Shown piece by piece: positions 21,770 to 33,098 of a stretch of DNA of 64,000 bases (within the stretch, counting starts at the first letter, position 1; each line of letters starts with the position of its first letter). A program made the translations under genes and the position numbers. This DNA comes from Raphanus sativus. Lineage: Eukaryota; Streptophyta; Magnoliopsida; Brassicales; Brassicaceae. The DNA lies in assembly GCF_000801105.2 (NCBI RefSeq), contig NC_079514.1, positions 25,956,293 to 26,020,292 on the forward strand, written 5' to 3'. Below the pieces are notes generated by a model. The model had not been told where the DNA came from. It was given only the letters and a program-made list of their open reading frames with translations, and ran no database searches.

Positions 21770-23126
21770 GTCACTCACCTACCACAGTCAAGCTAAATGA
21801 CTATAACCAAGCGCTGAGTGGGAGGCAACCCACTATTAGGTTTTCTTTTTCTTTATTTTTATTTTATTTTTCTTTTTGCTTTTATTTTTCTTTTTCGAAT
21901 TTATTTTGCAGTTTTTATTAGATCCAAGTAGAATGATAATTCCATCGACCGACATTCACCATTCATATCTCTCGACACCATACGACCATTACTAACGATC
22001 GACGTATACCACTACGAATCGATCGACATCTTGTCGATCAGGTTTATTCATTCTAACTTGTTATATTAATTAATTATGTTTTATTTTATTTACCTCACCA
22101 CCGGGTATTACACTGGGACAGTGTAATTTAAGTCTGGGGGGGAGTTTACTAATATGTGTTTTTTTTTTTGGTTTTTATTAAAATGTTTTTCAAAATTATT
22201 TTTCGCATAAGTATTAAATAGGAACATTGATATGGATTTATATTTGATTGTCTGACCACCCTTTAGCACCATTCTAGATTACTGATTGCAGATAGTACTA
22301 AAGATGCTAAAGTGGATCAACTTGCTATCTATATTCACTAGCTAAGATTGTTTGAAGGAACCAAAGCTGACCTCCAACACTAATACTGACTTATTTGCTT
22401 GTTTTGGGGCTTGGATATCACTGGATCGGAATCCTTTTACAAGTCTGGAAGGTAAAAAGTCTGTGTGTTTCTGGTCCCCTTCCTTCTCTCTCTTCAGCAT
22501 CTCGAGATCTAAGTTTATGTTATAAAAGATTGAAATGATTTCTTGAGAAACAGAGGGGTATGAGTGATTCCTGCGACCCCAGTACTCTAAATCTCAAAGA
22601 TGATCACACATTGTGGAAACGAGGGGTAGGAGTGATTCCTACGACCCCATTATTCGCTACACTTTGTCAAAAATGTATGAGTTACAATGCAAATGTCAAT
22701 AAGATGGACTAGATGACCTATGTGGCATCGAAACCTGTTGAAATTGAAACTAATAAGAGATTCAGTGAAGAGAGAAGAGGGGAGAAAGGGATCAGAGAAG
22801 ACTACCTGTGTTTTCAGATACTTGTTTGAGTTGAATCCATGTGTTCTTTGATCGATACTACCAAGGTAAAGCCTGCACTTTATTTTATGTTAAGAAATGG
22901 GGTTAGTAGAGGGGAATGTCAGATGAGAATTGCTAAGTTGTTGACTAGATGAGTTTGGTTGCTAAGCTAGGATAAGGCATGATGAACTTCTGTGATTAGG
23001 ATGTTTAGACATGAATTGCAAACCCATAGAGTGATGACTTCAATATATTGAATCTTTGAGTTCCTGCTATTTCCAAAGACTACTGTTTTTGCTTGAGGAC
23101 AAGCAAAGGAGTAAGTCTGGGGGAGT
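21770..23126 (+). other. B' 3' non-coding region with two polypurine-like tracts
   Basis: Non-coding. Holds the hairpin above, an inverted repeat TTACACTGGGACAGTGTAA (22,108-22,126), a first polypurine-like tract AAGTCTGGGGGGGAG (22,130-22,144), about 970 bases of AT-rich sequence, then TTGAGGACAAGCAAAGGAG and the tract AAGTCTGGGGGAG (23,113-23,125) next to the 3' LTR. The second tract is the expected plus-strand primer. TCGATCGAC sites persist up to about 22,025. Confidence 0.75.
21817..21834 (+). promoter_or_regulatory. RNA hairpin just after the B' coding end
   Basis: AGTGGGAGGCAACCCACT is a perfect six-base stem with a six-base loop, 48 bases after the stop, preceded by AAGCGCTG. Identical in element B (27,246-27,263). 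A similar GGGAGGCAACCC sequence is familiar from the 3' regions of plant Athila/Tat-like elements. Function unknown. Confidence 0.6.
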
Positions 23127-24461
23127 TGATATACCATGGATTTTACCCGTTTTTAACCATGGTATACTAGTATTTTACTATATATTTAATCCGTTTTCTA
23201 GCCTGTTAGGTATGTTTTCAGGTTCAGGAGCATTTTGTGAGAAAGTGATGTTTTTGGAGTATTTTGGAGTACAAGAGATGATACACCCGAGTTGACCATT
23301 CAAGACTAAGTCGGAAGTCAACATTACGATTATAATCGATCGATGTAGCCGAGAAGATCCGAGTAATAGAAGATTATAATCGATCGATACACATTCAGTG
23401 TTGTCGATCGATATCGAGACGAAATGGTTTAGCCGACTACTTCACCAAGACTTCACCAAATTATGAGATTGCCCCTGACGAGTTTTTAACCTAATGGAAA
23501 TGCTTAAATACTCCTGCTAAGTATTTTTGACGGAAAGTTTTGAAACCCTTGGAAGCTTGAAGCTTTTTACAACCAAAGCAGAGAGTGTGAGAGAGAGACT
23601 AGAGTTTTATTTGTTTGAGAGAGATTGGAGAGATTTCTCATCTCCTTTTGTATTTCTACTTTATTCTATCTATGCAATTCTTTCATCTATCTATTGTTAT
23701 GAATTGTCTAACTATGTCTGAGTAGTCTACTTGTTAGATCTAGGGTTTAAATAGGTTTGTGGGATTAGCCCCAAACTATAATTGCTAAGTTGTGATACTC
23801 ATCAAATGGATTGTACCCTATGCTTGTTTTAGATTAGCTAACTAGAACATAGATCACTAGGATCTTAGATTATCTTGAATTATCCATTTGAGCGATGCCT
23901 GTTTCCCGTTGAGAAGAACGACAGTTCCTCCTTGAGACCTTGTGGTCATATTCGGTTCGCGCCTAGGCAGATCTAGAAGCCGTCGATCGATAACCCGACT
24001 GGTAAATCGATCGGCGCCGCGAAAGGTGTATCGCTCGATATCTCAAAAGGATATCGACCGACTATTTTTCTGTGTCATCATGCGAAGGGTGTGGCCAGAG
24101 ATCTAGATATTTTAACCAGTGATTCATTCACATATGTTAAGCGGCTGAGATCTATAGTATCATGCAAGCAACTTGTTAAAGCATTTATAGAGATTATAAT
24201 CTCCATTCCTGAATAGAAACCCTATGTCTAGCACTCTTTATCCCATTTAAACAACCCTTCATATTGTTAGTTAGAGCAACTGCCTTGCTCATTTTAGGAA
24301 TTGTTATTTTCATTTCTATCATATAAACCAACCTTGCCTAGGATTGATTAGTAGATTTTATTTAATTGGTTCCCTAGCTCCTCGTGATTCGATCCCTAAG
24401 TACTACAGCTGTACCTCTTATTTGAGAGAGTAAGCTCTACTGGGTAACTTGAGCACTATCA
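23127..24461 (+). repeat. 3' LTR of B' (1,335 bp)
   Basis: Starts TGATATACCATGG and ends GAGCACTATCA. Differs from the 5' LTR by scattered substitutions and by lacking the single 24-bp unit present there. Followed by ATCAC (24,462-24,466). Confidence 0.94.
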
Positions 24462-27198
24462 ATCACCAACAGGATGTGCTTGATTATGATAGATCCAGAA
24501 ATCCACTACGACCCTGTCAAGCTTGTCAAACCACCAGCCAAATCAGTGGTAAAAGAAGATGATACTGGTATCATTGCAGTTTGTCATTGTGAAGTCGCGT
24601 ACGAGACAGAGTACTCGGAATCGATCGACAGCACTTTAACTTCATCGATCGACACCAGCAAGACAGAGGAGATCGACAACAAACATAGATCATCGATCGA
24701 TAGAGACCCACCAGATGATGAACTCGATCTACCAGATCATTGCTACCCGAATTTCACCATCCCACCCAGCCGAAAGGAAGATGATTACTCAGTAAGGCGT
24801 TGGGCAGATAGCGGATTTCATGAGAGTTTTGCAGTAGACATAGCCACCTCTTCCCACAGTGGAGACCACAGTGAAGAATATGATGCTGACTATTGGGAAG
24901 AGAGAGCTTGGGAAAATTACTTGGAGAATGACAGATTTGCAAATCGATTCCCACAATCGATCGACATCAAGCGCCCACCATCGATCGATTATCTACTTCA
25001 TCCAGCAAAACGACATCGTCCATCGATCGACATAGCCAGTATCACATCGATCGATAATAACCTGGACGACTTAAAGGACAAAATCAGAATTTCACCGATT
25101 AGGGCAACACATGGGTATAAAAAGTTGACAACTCCAGCCACGAAAATTCAAACCTCTTCACCTTGTACTCAGCAGCTTCCAGCATTCAGAAACTTATTAA
25201 TGGAGGACTGCAACACCATGAACAATCGATCCAAACATGCAGCTAGACGTGCACCATCGATCGCCAACACCACATCACCATCGATCGACGCCTTCAACAG
25301 AGCTCAATCTCGATTTCATGACCATTATGATATCATGAACGTTTCACTAACACCTGACGAATTTGGAATTTTCAGGGACACAAATGGCTATGCAAGAGCA
25401 ATGGATGGAAGAGTTCTGCACATAACCAGAGAAGACACAGCAGACATCCTCCAAGTAGTTAATGGACCAGAAAACATGTTCAGACAGCAACGTGGCCATC
25501 CAGACATCCTAACTCACGTCCAGGACAACAACCACGTCACCACAAGGGAGGATACAGTTCCTCAAAACTTCGGTCAACCCAGGAGTTCACCATCGATCGA
25601 CATCGTTTCATCACCAATCGATCGACGGCGGATATCCCGGATCGATCGACAGACCAAGAGTCAGATCGCCCGACAGACGATTGGAGTTTGGACGACGTGC
25701 CTTTAATACTGATGGATCCAGGAGATTCAAATGGGAAGCAAAGGATGAATATGGTGTCTACAGAGATGAGTTTGGCTATGCTAGAGGAGTTGATGGTGAA
25801 ATCATCCATGTTACCAAGGAGAAAATAAGGAGAATTCTGGAGAGAGCTTCACTTTTTCACAGAGGTTGCTTACGCCTTCCAGTACACACACGCCCTTACC
25901 ATGCATACAGACCACCACCAGTACCCTACAGTAGAGAGGAGATAGATGATATGGTGACTGATGTATGGAGAGCTCAGGCACACCTTGAGGCAAACATGCA
26001 CACATTGGTGGAAGACACATTCCAGCCTTTGGATGTCAGCTACAAGGATTTCCAGAGTGATATGGCCAAGATAAGAGTGGAGCTTGGAAACATATTAACC
26101 ATGCTTGAGAAGGAAGCTATGCCACCAGTATCGACCGACAGAGTACATGTACCATCGATCGACATCGGCAAGACTAGATCCAAGGACCGACCATAATGTT
26201 CATCACCTAAGAAAGATGAATGGGAGATAGCTTATATCAATACGCGGATTGGAGACGCCTACAACCCTCTCAACAACAATGTCGAATGGTTAAGCAAGAG
26301 GATCAATCTTCTACAGAAAGAGCTAGCATCAATTCGCAAGAAAGATCAAGCTAAGAATATTACTTTTCCATCGATCGACACACAATCTTCACCGTCGATC
26401 GACACAAGGTTCGCAGCACTGGAAGATAGGATGAAAGCATACGAGAAGAAGCATGACAATTTCAGTTCACCTATCCTGCGATACCAGGACACACTGTCAC
26501 AGCAGCTGAACGAGCTACAACAAGACTTGAGCATAGTTCAAGATCATCTTGGTCTTTGTGACAGAAACGCAACATCGATCGACAGGCCTAGACCAATATC
26601 GATCGACATCGAGCCACCACCAGCGAAGAGAGCATGCACTACAGCAGAAGTTGATGAGATCAAACATGAGCTGTACGAGGCTATGGATTCTATGTAGAGG
26701 AGACTCAATAGGACCTGTGATAGCATTGACGACACTGTTAACGAACGAGTAAACAGCCTATGCAGAACTACTCACCAATTGAAGGGCGATATACGTGCTC
26801 TGCAGTACCAAGGACAGTGCTCACAATCGATCGACCCAGTTGATACCGCGTCGACCGACAGAACTCTCAGCAAAACGACCGACGAGCATCTAGTAGCATC
26901 GATCGACACCGAGTCCTTAGCAGACCGAGATCAGTTTATTCATGACAAGACTGATGCATTACAGAGTGAGCTGAAGGAGTTGTCCGTATATACCTACCAG
27001 ACCATCGACAAGAAGGTTGGCAACATCGAATACATTGATAATTCTGTGAGGAAGCTTCAAGATACAGTCCTCAAGATAGATAAGAAACAACTACGATCAG
27101 ATGATGCCACAAGAAGCTTCGCTGCCACATGGTTCAACAGTAGGAGACACAAGATTGATGATTGCTGTCCGGTAATCAGCAGTTTCTGCACCCCCTGA
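24462..27198 (+). pseudogene. Element B accessory frame: SID tracts, YRD-GYAR module, coiled coil
   Basis: Better preserved than the B' copy: open from the protease tail (RMCLIMIDPEIHYDPV region, here MCLIMIDPEIHY) through many SID tracts, EERAWENYLENDRFANRFPQ, and the first module DEFGIFRDTNGYARAMDGRVLHIT. A one-base insertion at about 25,615 (CACCAATCGATCG against CACCATCGATCG) shifts the frame; the correct frame then runs from about 25,660 with the second module EYGVYRDEFGYARGVDGEIIHVT and the helical region, with in-frame stops at 26,194 (TAA) and 26,695 (TAG), to CCPVISSFCTP and the stop before 27,199. The two independent copies keep the same layout, which argues that it was a real protein. 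Confidence 0.75.
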
Positions 27199-28565
27199 GT
27201 CACACACCTACCAAAGTCAAGCTAAATGACTATAACAAAGCGCTGAGTGGGAGGCAACCCACTATTAGGTTTTGTTTTATTTTCTTTTATTTTATTATTT
27301 TTCATTTTTGCTTTTATTTTTCGGACTTATTTTGCAGTTTTTATTAGATCCGAGTAGAATAATGATTCCGTCGACCGACATTTACCATTCATATCGGTCG
27401 ACACCACACGACCATTACTAACGATCGACGTACACCACTACGAATCGATCGACACCTTGTCGATCAGGTTTAATCATTCTAACTTGTTATATTTATTAAT
27501 TATGATTTATTTGATTTACCTCACCCCCGGCTGTGTTACACTGGGACAGTGTAATTTAAGTCTGGGAGGGAGTTTACTAATATGTGTTTTTATTTTGGTT
27601 TTTATTCAAATTGTTTTTCAAAATTATTTTTCGCATAAGTATTAAATAGGAGCATTGAAATAGATTTATATTTGATTGTCTGACCACTCTTTAGCACCAT
27701 TCTAGATTACTGATTGCCGATAGTACTAAAGATGCTAAAGTGGATCAACTTGTCATCTATATTCACTAGCTAAGATTGTTTGAAGGAACCAAAGCTGACC
27801 TCCAACACTAATACTGACTTATTTACTTGTCTTGAGGCTTCGAAATCACTGGATTGGAATCCTCTTACAAGTCTGGAAGGTAAAAAGTCTGTGTGTTTCT
27901 GGTTCTCTTCCTTCTCTCTCTTCAGCCCTCAAGATCTAAGTTTATGTTATAAAAGATTGAAATGATTTCTTGAGAGGCAGAGGGGTAGGAGTGTCTCCTG
28001 CGACCCCAGTATTCTAAATCTCAAGGATGATCACACATTGTGGAAACGAGGGATAGGTAAATTACCAAAGACTCCATTATTCGCTACACTTTGTAAAAAA
28101 TGTATGAGTTACAATGCAAATGTCAATGAGATAGACTAGATGACCTTTGTGGCATCGAAACCTGTTGAAATTGAAACTAATAAGAGATTCAGAGAAGAGA
28201 GATGAGGGGAGAAAGGGATCAGAGAAGACTACCTGTGTGTTCAGATACTTGTTTGAGTTGAATCCATGAGTCCTTTGATCGATACTCCCAATGTAAACCT
28301 TGCACTTTTATTTTATGTTAAGAAATGAGGTTAGTAGAGGAGAATGTCAGATGAGATTTGCTAAGTTGTTGACTAGATGGGTTTGGTTGCTAAGCTAGGA
28401 TAAGGCATAATGAACTTCTGTGATTAGGATGTTTAGACATGAATTGCAAACCCATAGAGTGATGATTTCAATATTTTGAATTTTTGAGTTCCTGCTGTTT
28501 TCAAACATTTTCCAAAGACTACTGTTTTTGCTTGAGGACAAGCAAAGGAGTAAGTCTGGGGGAGT
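27199..28565 (+). other. Element B 3' non-coding region
   Basis: Same layout as B': hairpin AGTGGGAGGCAACCCACT (27,246-27,263), inverted repeat TTACACTGGGACAGTGTAA (27,536-27,554), first polypurine-like tract AAGTCTGGGAGGGAG (27,558-27,572) and the LTR-adjacent tract AAGTCTGGGGGAG (28,552-28,564). No coding signal between. Confidence 0.75.
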
Positions 28566-29944
28566 TGATATACCATGGATTTTACCCGTTTTTAACCATG
28601 GTATACTAGTATTTTATTATATATTTAATCTGTTTTCTAGCCTGTTAGGTATGTTTTCAGGTTCAGGAGCATTTCGTGAGAAAGTGATGTTTTTGGAGCA
28701 TTTTGGAGTGCAAGAGATGATACACCGAAGTTGACCATTCAAGACCAAGTCGGAAGTCAACATTGCGATTATAATCGATCGATACTCATCCTGAGTTGTC
28801 GATCGATACTCATCCTGAGTTGTCGATCGATGTAGCTGAGAAGATCCGCGTATTAGAAGATTATAATCGATCGATACACATCCTGTGTTGTCGATCGATA
28901 TCGAGGACGAAATGGTTTAGCCGACTACTTCCCCAAGACTTCACCAAATTACGAGATTGCCCCTGACAAGTTTTTAACCTAATGGAAATGCTTAAATATT
29001 CCTGAAAAGTGTTTTTGACGGCAAGCTTTGAACAACTTAGAGAAAAGCAAGTCTTGAGAGGCAAAGCAGAGAGTGTGAGAGAGAGACTAGAGTTTTATTT
29101 GTTTTGAGAGATTGGAGAGATTTCTCATCTGCTTTTGTATTTCTACTTATTTCTATCTATGCAATTCTTTCATCTATCCATTGTCATGAATTGCTTAGCT
29201 ATGTCTGAGTAGTCTACTTGTTAGATCTAGGGTTTAAATAGGTTTGTGGAATTAGCCCCAAACTATAATTGCTAAGTTGTGGTACTCATCAAATGGATTT
29301 CACCATATGCTTGTTCTAGATTAGCTAACTAGAATATAGATCACTAGGATCTTTGATTATCTTGAATTATCCATTTGAGCTAGCTTGTCTCCTGTTGAGA
29401 AGAGCGACAGCCCTCCTTGAGACCTAGTGTTCATTATCGGCTCGCGCCTAGGCATATCTAGAAGCCGTCGATCGATATCCCGACAGGTGAATCGATCGCC
29501 GAGCGAAAGGTGTATCGATCGATATCTCATAAGGATGTCGATCGACTCTTTTTCTGTGTCAACATACGACAGCTGAGGCCAGAGATCTAGATTATTTAAC
29601 CAGTGAGACATCACTAGAGTTAAGCGGCTGAGATCTATAGTATCATGTAAGCAACTTGTTAAAGCATTTATAGAAATTATAATCTCCATTCCTGAATAAA
29701 AGCCCTATGTCTAGCACTCTTTATCACATTTAAACAACCCATCATATTGTTAGTTAGAGCAACTACCTTGCTCATTTTAGAAATTGTTATTTTTATTTCC
29801 ATCATATAAACCAACTTCACCTAAGATTGATTAGTAGATTTTATTTAATTGGTTCTCTAGCTCCTCGTGATTCGATCCCTAAGTACTACAGCTGTACCTC
29901 TTATTCGAGAGAGTAAGCTCTACTGGGTAATTTGAGCACTATCA
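28566..29944 (+). repeat. 3' LTR of element B (1,379 bp)
   Basis: Starts TGATATACCATGG and ends GAGCACTATCA. It is more diverged from the two B' LTRs than they are from each other, in line with B being older than its guest. Carries two copies of the 24-bp unit at about 28,785-28,832. Confidence 0.92.
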
Positions 29945-31185
29945 ATGGTCTCTCTCGCGGTCTTGGGATGAGGGGGCTCATCGCGGTCACTCCTAGTTGG
30001 CTTTGAGGACTTCTGATCATACTTCGGACAGACTTTGGCCCTACCAGAAACATCTTCTTCCCACCTTACTTGAGCCCAAGCACGGGACAATACGTCCTCC
30101 ATAGTCCTGCACTTGTACTTGATCAGCTCCTTGTAGAGATTTCCCTCCAAAAGTAGGCCCCACTTGAAGGCTGAGATAGCCGTATCAGCGTTGCACTCAG
30201 GGATAGCCACCTTCTCTTGGTTGAAGCGTGCTATGTAGGAACGAAGGGGTTCGTTCCTATGCTGGAGGACTTCATAGAGGTCGTCTGAGTTCTTCTCTAG
30301 GTTGCGACTACTAGCAAATTTCTCTACGAACTTGTCGCTAAGGGCTGCAAAGGACTTTATGGACTTGGTAGAAAGATTGATGTACCACTGGAGAGCAGGG
30401 CCGGTCAAGGTTGACCCGAATCCCTTGCACATAGTAGCTTCCCGTGCGTCCCGGGGGATTGCTACTGCTAGCATGTGTTGCTTGTACTGGGCGATATGAT
30501 TGTTAGGATCCCCAGTACCTTCGTACATCTTTATGCTCGGGAAAGAGAACTTTCGTGGCATCTCCACCGAAGCAATCTCTTCCACGATTACTCCTTCGAA
30601 TAGGAGGAGCTACCCCTGGGAGCCTTTCTACCATAGATTGAATGGTGTCGAACCTTTCGGAGACCACCCTTTCTAAGTGGGCAGCTAGAGCCGGATCTGA
30701 GATCCTGGGATCATCGGGTGAGTACTCTTTGTCTTCCGTATTGGAATCGATATCCACTTGCACTCGGGTCCCATCGTTTGCGGCTTCTCGGCCTTCGGGT
30801 TTGTTGTCGGCGGAGACGGGTCGATGAGGTGCTTCTTCGCCATCGCGTGGAGTATTGAGCGAAGCCATGGGTCGAACCCTAGTCGGAACCGCTTTCGCTT
30901 GTTTCCAGTTCCACCGAGGGTATGGTTCTCTTGTTGGAGGACAAGATTCTCCGCTTCTATGGCGTCTAGCTTCTCGGCGCTCTGCTGTAGTTGCTTGGAG
31001 TGTTCTCCAAGTTGATCTTTTAGGGTTTGAACTTCGAGAAGAAGTTCAGGACCTCCGAGTGTGGTCTCCCGAGCTTTGTGAAAATCGGTAACCTGACTTT
31101 GAAGAAACTCGAGCTTGTTGAGGAGTTCGATTTCCCTCGGGGTCATCTCTGCTTGGTTAGTATCGTCCTCTAGTGCCATCGTCAC
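29945..31185 (-). pseudogene. gag: Element D gag (Tat-like), cut by element B
   Basis: Read right to left from MTMALEDDTNQAEMTPREIE (31,185): an N-terminal coiled coil (LNKLEFLQSQVTDFHK, QLGEHSKQLQQSAEKLDAIEAENLVLQQE), a variable acidic linker, then the gag domain MYEGTGDPNNHIAQYKQHM, GPALQWYINLSTKSIKSFAALSDKF, LRSYIARFNQEKVAIP. Two frame changes (near 30,880 and 30,590) split it into three open pieces. It ends at 29,945 where B's LTR begins; protease and pol would lie beyond the nest, left of the window. The coiled coil plus this gag type is what Tat-lineage elements show. Confidence 0.85.
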
Positions 31186-31200
31186 GTAGTTGGATCACTC

Positions 31201-31217
31201 CCCTCCTTCTAGCGCCA
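31201..31217 (-). other. Primer binding site of element D
   Basis: On the minus strand, TGGCGCTAGAAGGAGGG starts three bases after the LTR end (31,221). It differs from the tRNA-Asp type site of the other elements after the first six bases. I cannot name the tRNA with confidence. Confidence 0.55.
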
Positions 31218-31220
31218 AAC

Positions 31221-31660
31221 TGTTAGGGTATTTTTGTGTAGGATCGTTTTAGTACTACCGAACACTAGAGAATTTGTATAACAGAGTTGTAAATCGAGAG
31301 CAAAGAGATGTTATTGAGTATATTCTTTGGGACTACAACGTATTGGTGTATAAACCCTAGTTCTAGTCGCCTAAACTCTAGTCTCTAAGTCTCGAATTGT
31401 CGATCCCTTATTTTAAGGTTTGGGCTCCCCTTTTATAGTTGTAGATGTCGGCTTCAAGTAATAGAACTCTTCCATAATCGGAAAAATGGAAGTTTTCCCT
31501 TAGGCGGAAAACTTCTATTTTGCTTCAAGGGTCGGTCCGATCAAGGGGGTCGGACCTAGGGCAGGGGTCGGTCCCTGGTTTCTTCTTGAGCAAGGGTCCA
31601 GAAGTCGAGGGCCTATCCGGAAGCTGGAGAAAACTTATGCCTGGATATTTTTCCCCAATA
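31221..31660 (-). repeat. 5' LTR of element D (440 bp)
   Basis: On the minus strand it runs from TATTGGGGAAAAATATCC (31,660; the family start is TGTTGGGG) to ...ACCCTAACA (31,221). Nearly the same LTR occurs at 41,252-41,691. A TATAAAAG element reads on the minus strand at about 31,430-31,437. Its outer edge cuts element C gag at 31,660/31,661, so D inserted into C. Confidence 0.88.
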
Positions 31661-33000
31661 GTATCAAGTGTTGTTTTATAGCTCAGAATAACACCTTTGT
31701 AAAAGATATTAAGGAATTGTGGTTCTGGATAACCATGACAGGGGCATTCGAGTTCATAACTCTTGAATCTTCCCCATGCATTTTTGAACGATTCCTGAGG
31801 GTTTTGGTGGAAGGTGGAAATTTGCCTTCTTACCTCCCAGTAACGAGTATCATCGAAGAATTGCTTAAGAAAGACATTTCTAATCTCTTTCCAACAAGTC
31901 AGGGATCCTTTTGGTAGAGAGTTTAACCATCTGAGGGCTTCCCCTTCTAGTGAAAATGGGAAAAGTCTGCAACGACTATATTCGTGTGGAATTAATTCCT
32001 CTAGACCTTCAATGTGGTCTTGTGAATGCTCTAAAGGAGATCCTCGAAAAGGGTTTCGACGCACCATATTATAGTAATCAGCATTAAACTTGGATTTTGT
32101 GGTAACGTCGTCTGATACCCTAATAGCTAGGCCTGGGAATTTGAGTCACAGCCCGCGGGTCCCACCCCGTTTGACCCGCGGCGGAGCGGGTGCGGGTCGA
32201 AGAAATTTAAAAAATCGATTCGCGGGTGCGGGTGCGGGTTATGAATATTTTTTGCGGGGCGGATGCGGGTTGGTAGATTTTGAATTGCGGGTACCCGCCA
32301 ACCCGCAATTTATTTTTTTTTTTTTGTTTTTTTTAAATGTTATTTTTTGTTAAAAAGATAAATATTTTTTTAAAATACGATTTTTTTAAAAATAATAATT
32401 AAAAAATTTTGAAATATATAAAAAATAATTATAAATATATTATTATTTATATATAAATTTTAGAAAAAATATATTAAATAATTATTTTTAAAAAATATAT
32501 ATAACCCGCGGGTCCTGCGGGTTACCCGCAAAATTAGCGGGGCGGGTGCGGGTGCAATTATCTCTGTTCGCGGGTCGTGCGGGTTGAAGATTTTGAAAAA
32601 AAATGAAACCCGCGGGTTGCGGGTCATGCGGGGCGGGTTTGACCCGCAACCCAGCCCTACTAATAGCGGACCTATTGGAATAGGTCCTATTGGGGTTTAA
32701 GTAGTCTTGCAATGGCAATTTAATTTCTTTACTTATGTTTAAAGTAGAGTTTGACTTAACAGGGATTTCAGTTCCCTGTTTTTCAGTAGTTTGGCTAGAA
32801 TTGTTGCTTGATTGACATATTGGTTCAGTTTGGACTACTTTCTCATTTGCAGCATTGGTAAGAGGGTACTTACCTGCTTCCGGCTGGGCGATGTCGATCA
32901 ATGAGGGGTTGGCCGTAGCGATCGATTCCTCTGTATCCGCGTCGCTCGATTGACAATGTTCCGCGTCGATCGTCGCTTGGCCGACATCTATATTCTCCAT
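31661..33000 (-). pseudogene. gag: Element C gag (Athila-like), interrupted by a MITE and by element D
   Basis: Starts MENIDVGQATIDAEHCQ (33,000) and follows element A gag closely: acidic SID/Ser-rich N-terminus to NPNRTYSNRSAI, then a 532-bp MITE (32,128-32,659), then KFNADYYNMVRRNPFRGSPLEHSQDHIEGLEEL, EALRWLNSLPKGSLTCWKEIRNVF, HGYPEPQFLNIFYKGVILSYKTTLDT. It is cut at 31,661 by D's LTR at the point where A reads DTASEGNF. Apart from the two insertions this part of the frame is open. Confidence 0.88.
32128..32659. mobile_element. hAT-type MITE (532 bp) in element C gag
   Basis: Bounded by TAGGCCTGGG on the left and CCCAGCCCTA on the right (inverted ends, one mismatch), and flanked by the eight-base duplication CTAATAGC (32,120-32,127 and 32,660-32,667). 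Element A shows the empty site (CTGATAGCGGACC near 4763). Eight-base duplications and TAG..CTA ends fit hAT elements. Both arms are packed with GCGGGT/ACCCGC direct repeats, while the core (about 32,310-32,500) is almost pure A/T. No coding capacity, so it needed a transposase from elsewhere. Confidence 0.9.
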
Positions 33001-33098
33001 TCTTTAGTGCTGTAAAAAGGAAAATAATAGAAAATTTAGCAAAAATTAACAAAGTCTATACTAAATTCTAATTTAAATCTAAAGGTAATAAGAAAGAG

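Larger units (their letters stand above)
8885..24461 (+). mobile_element. Element B': complete non-autonomous gag-protease retrotransposon carrying nested element E and an assembly gap
   Basis: LTRs at 8885-10,243 and 23,127-24,461 in the same orientation, flanked by ATCAC on both sides. Order inside: tRNA-Asp type primer site, gag N-terminus, insertion of E (10,887-16,219), rest of gag, protease, SID-rich and coiled-coil frame, hairpin, first polypurine-like tract, about 1 kb non-coding, polypurine tract, 3' LTR. No reverse transcriptase, RNase H or integrase motif is present, so it would need proteins from another element. It is a second copy of element B, into which it inserted. The gap at 18,309-18,408 means internal length is uncertain. 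Confidence 0.9.
24462..29944 (+). mobile_element. Element B, right part, ending in its 3' LTR
   Basis: Resumes directly after the B' target duplication with CAACAGGATGTGCTTG, matching B' 19,039 onward. Contains the SID-rich accessory frame, 3' non-coding region and 3' LTR. The LTR end at 29,944 abuts the gag of element D, so B inserted into D. The right target copy would be ATGGT (29,945-29,949); the left one is outside the window. Confidence 0.88.
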
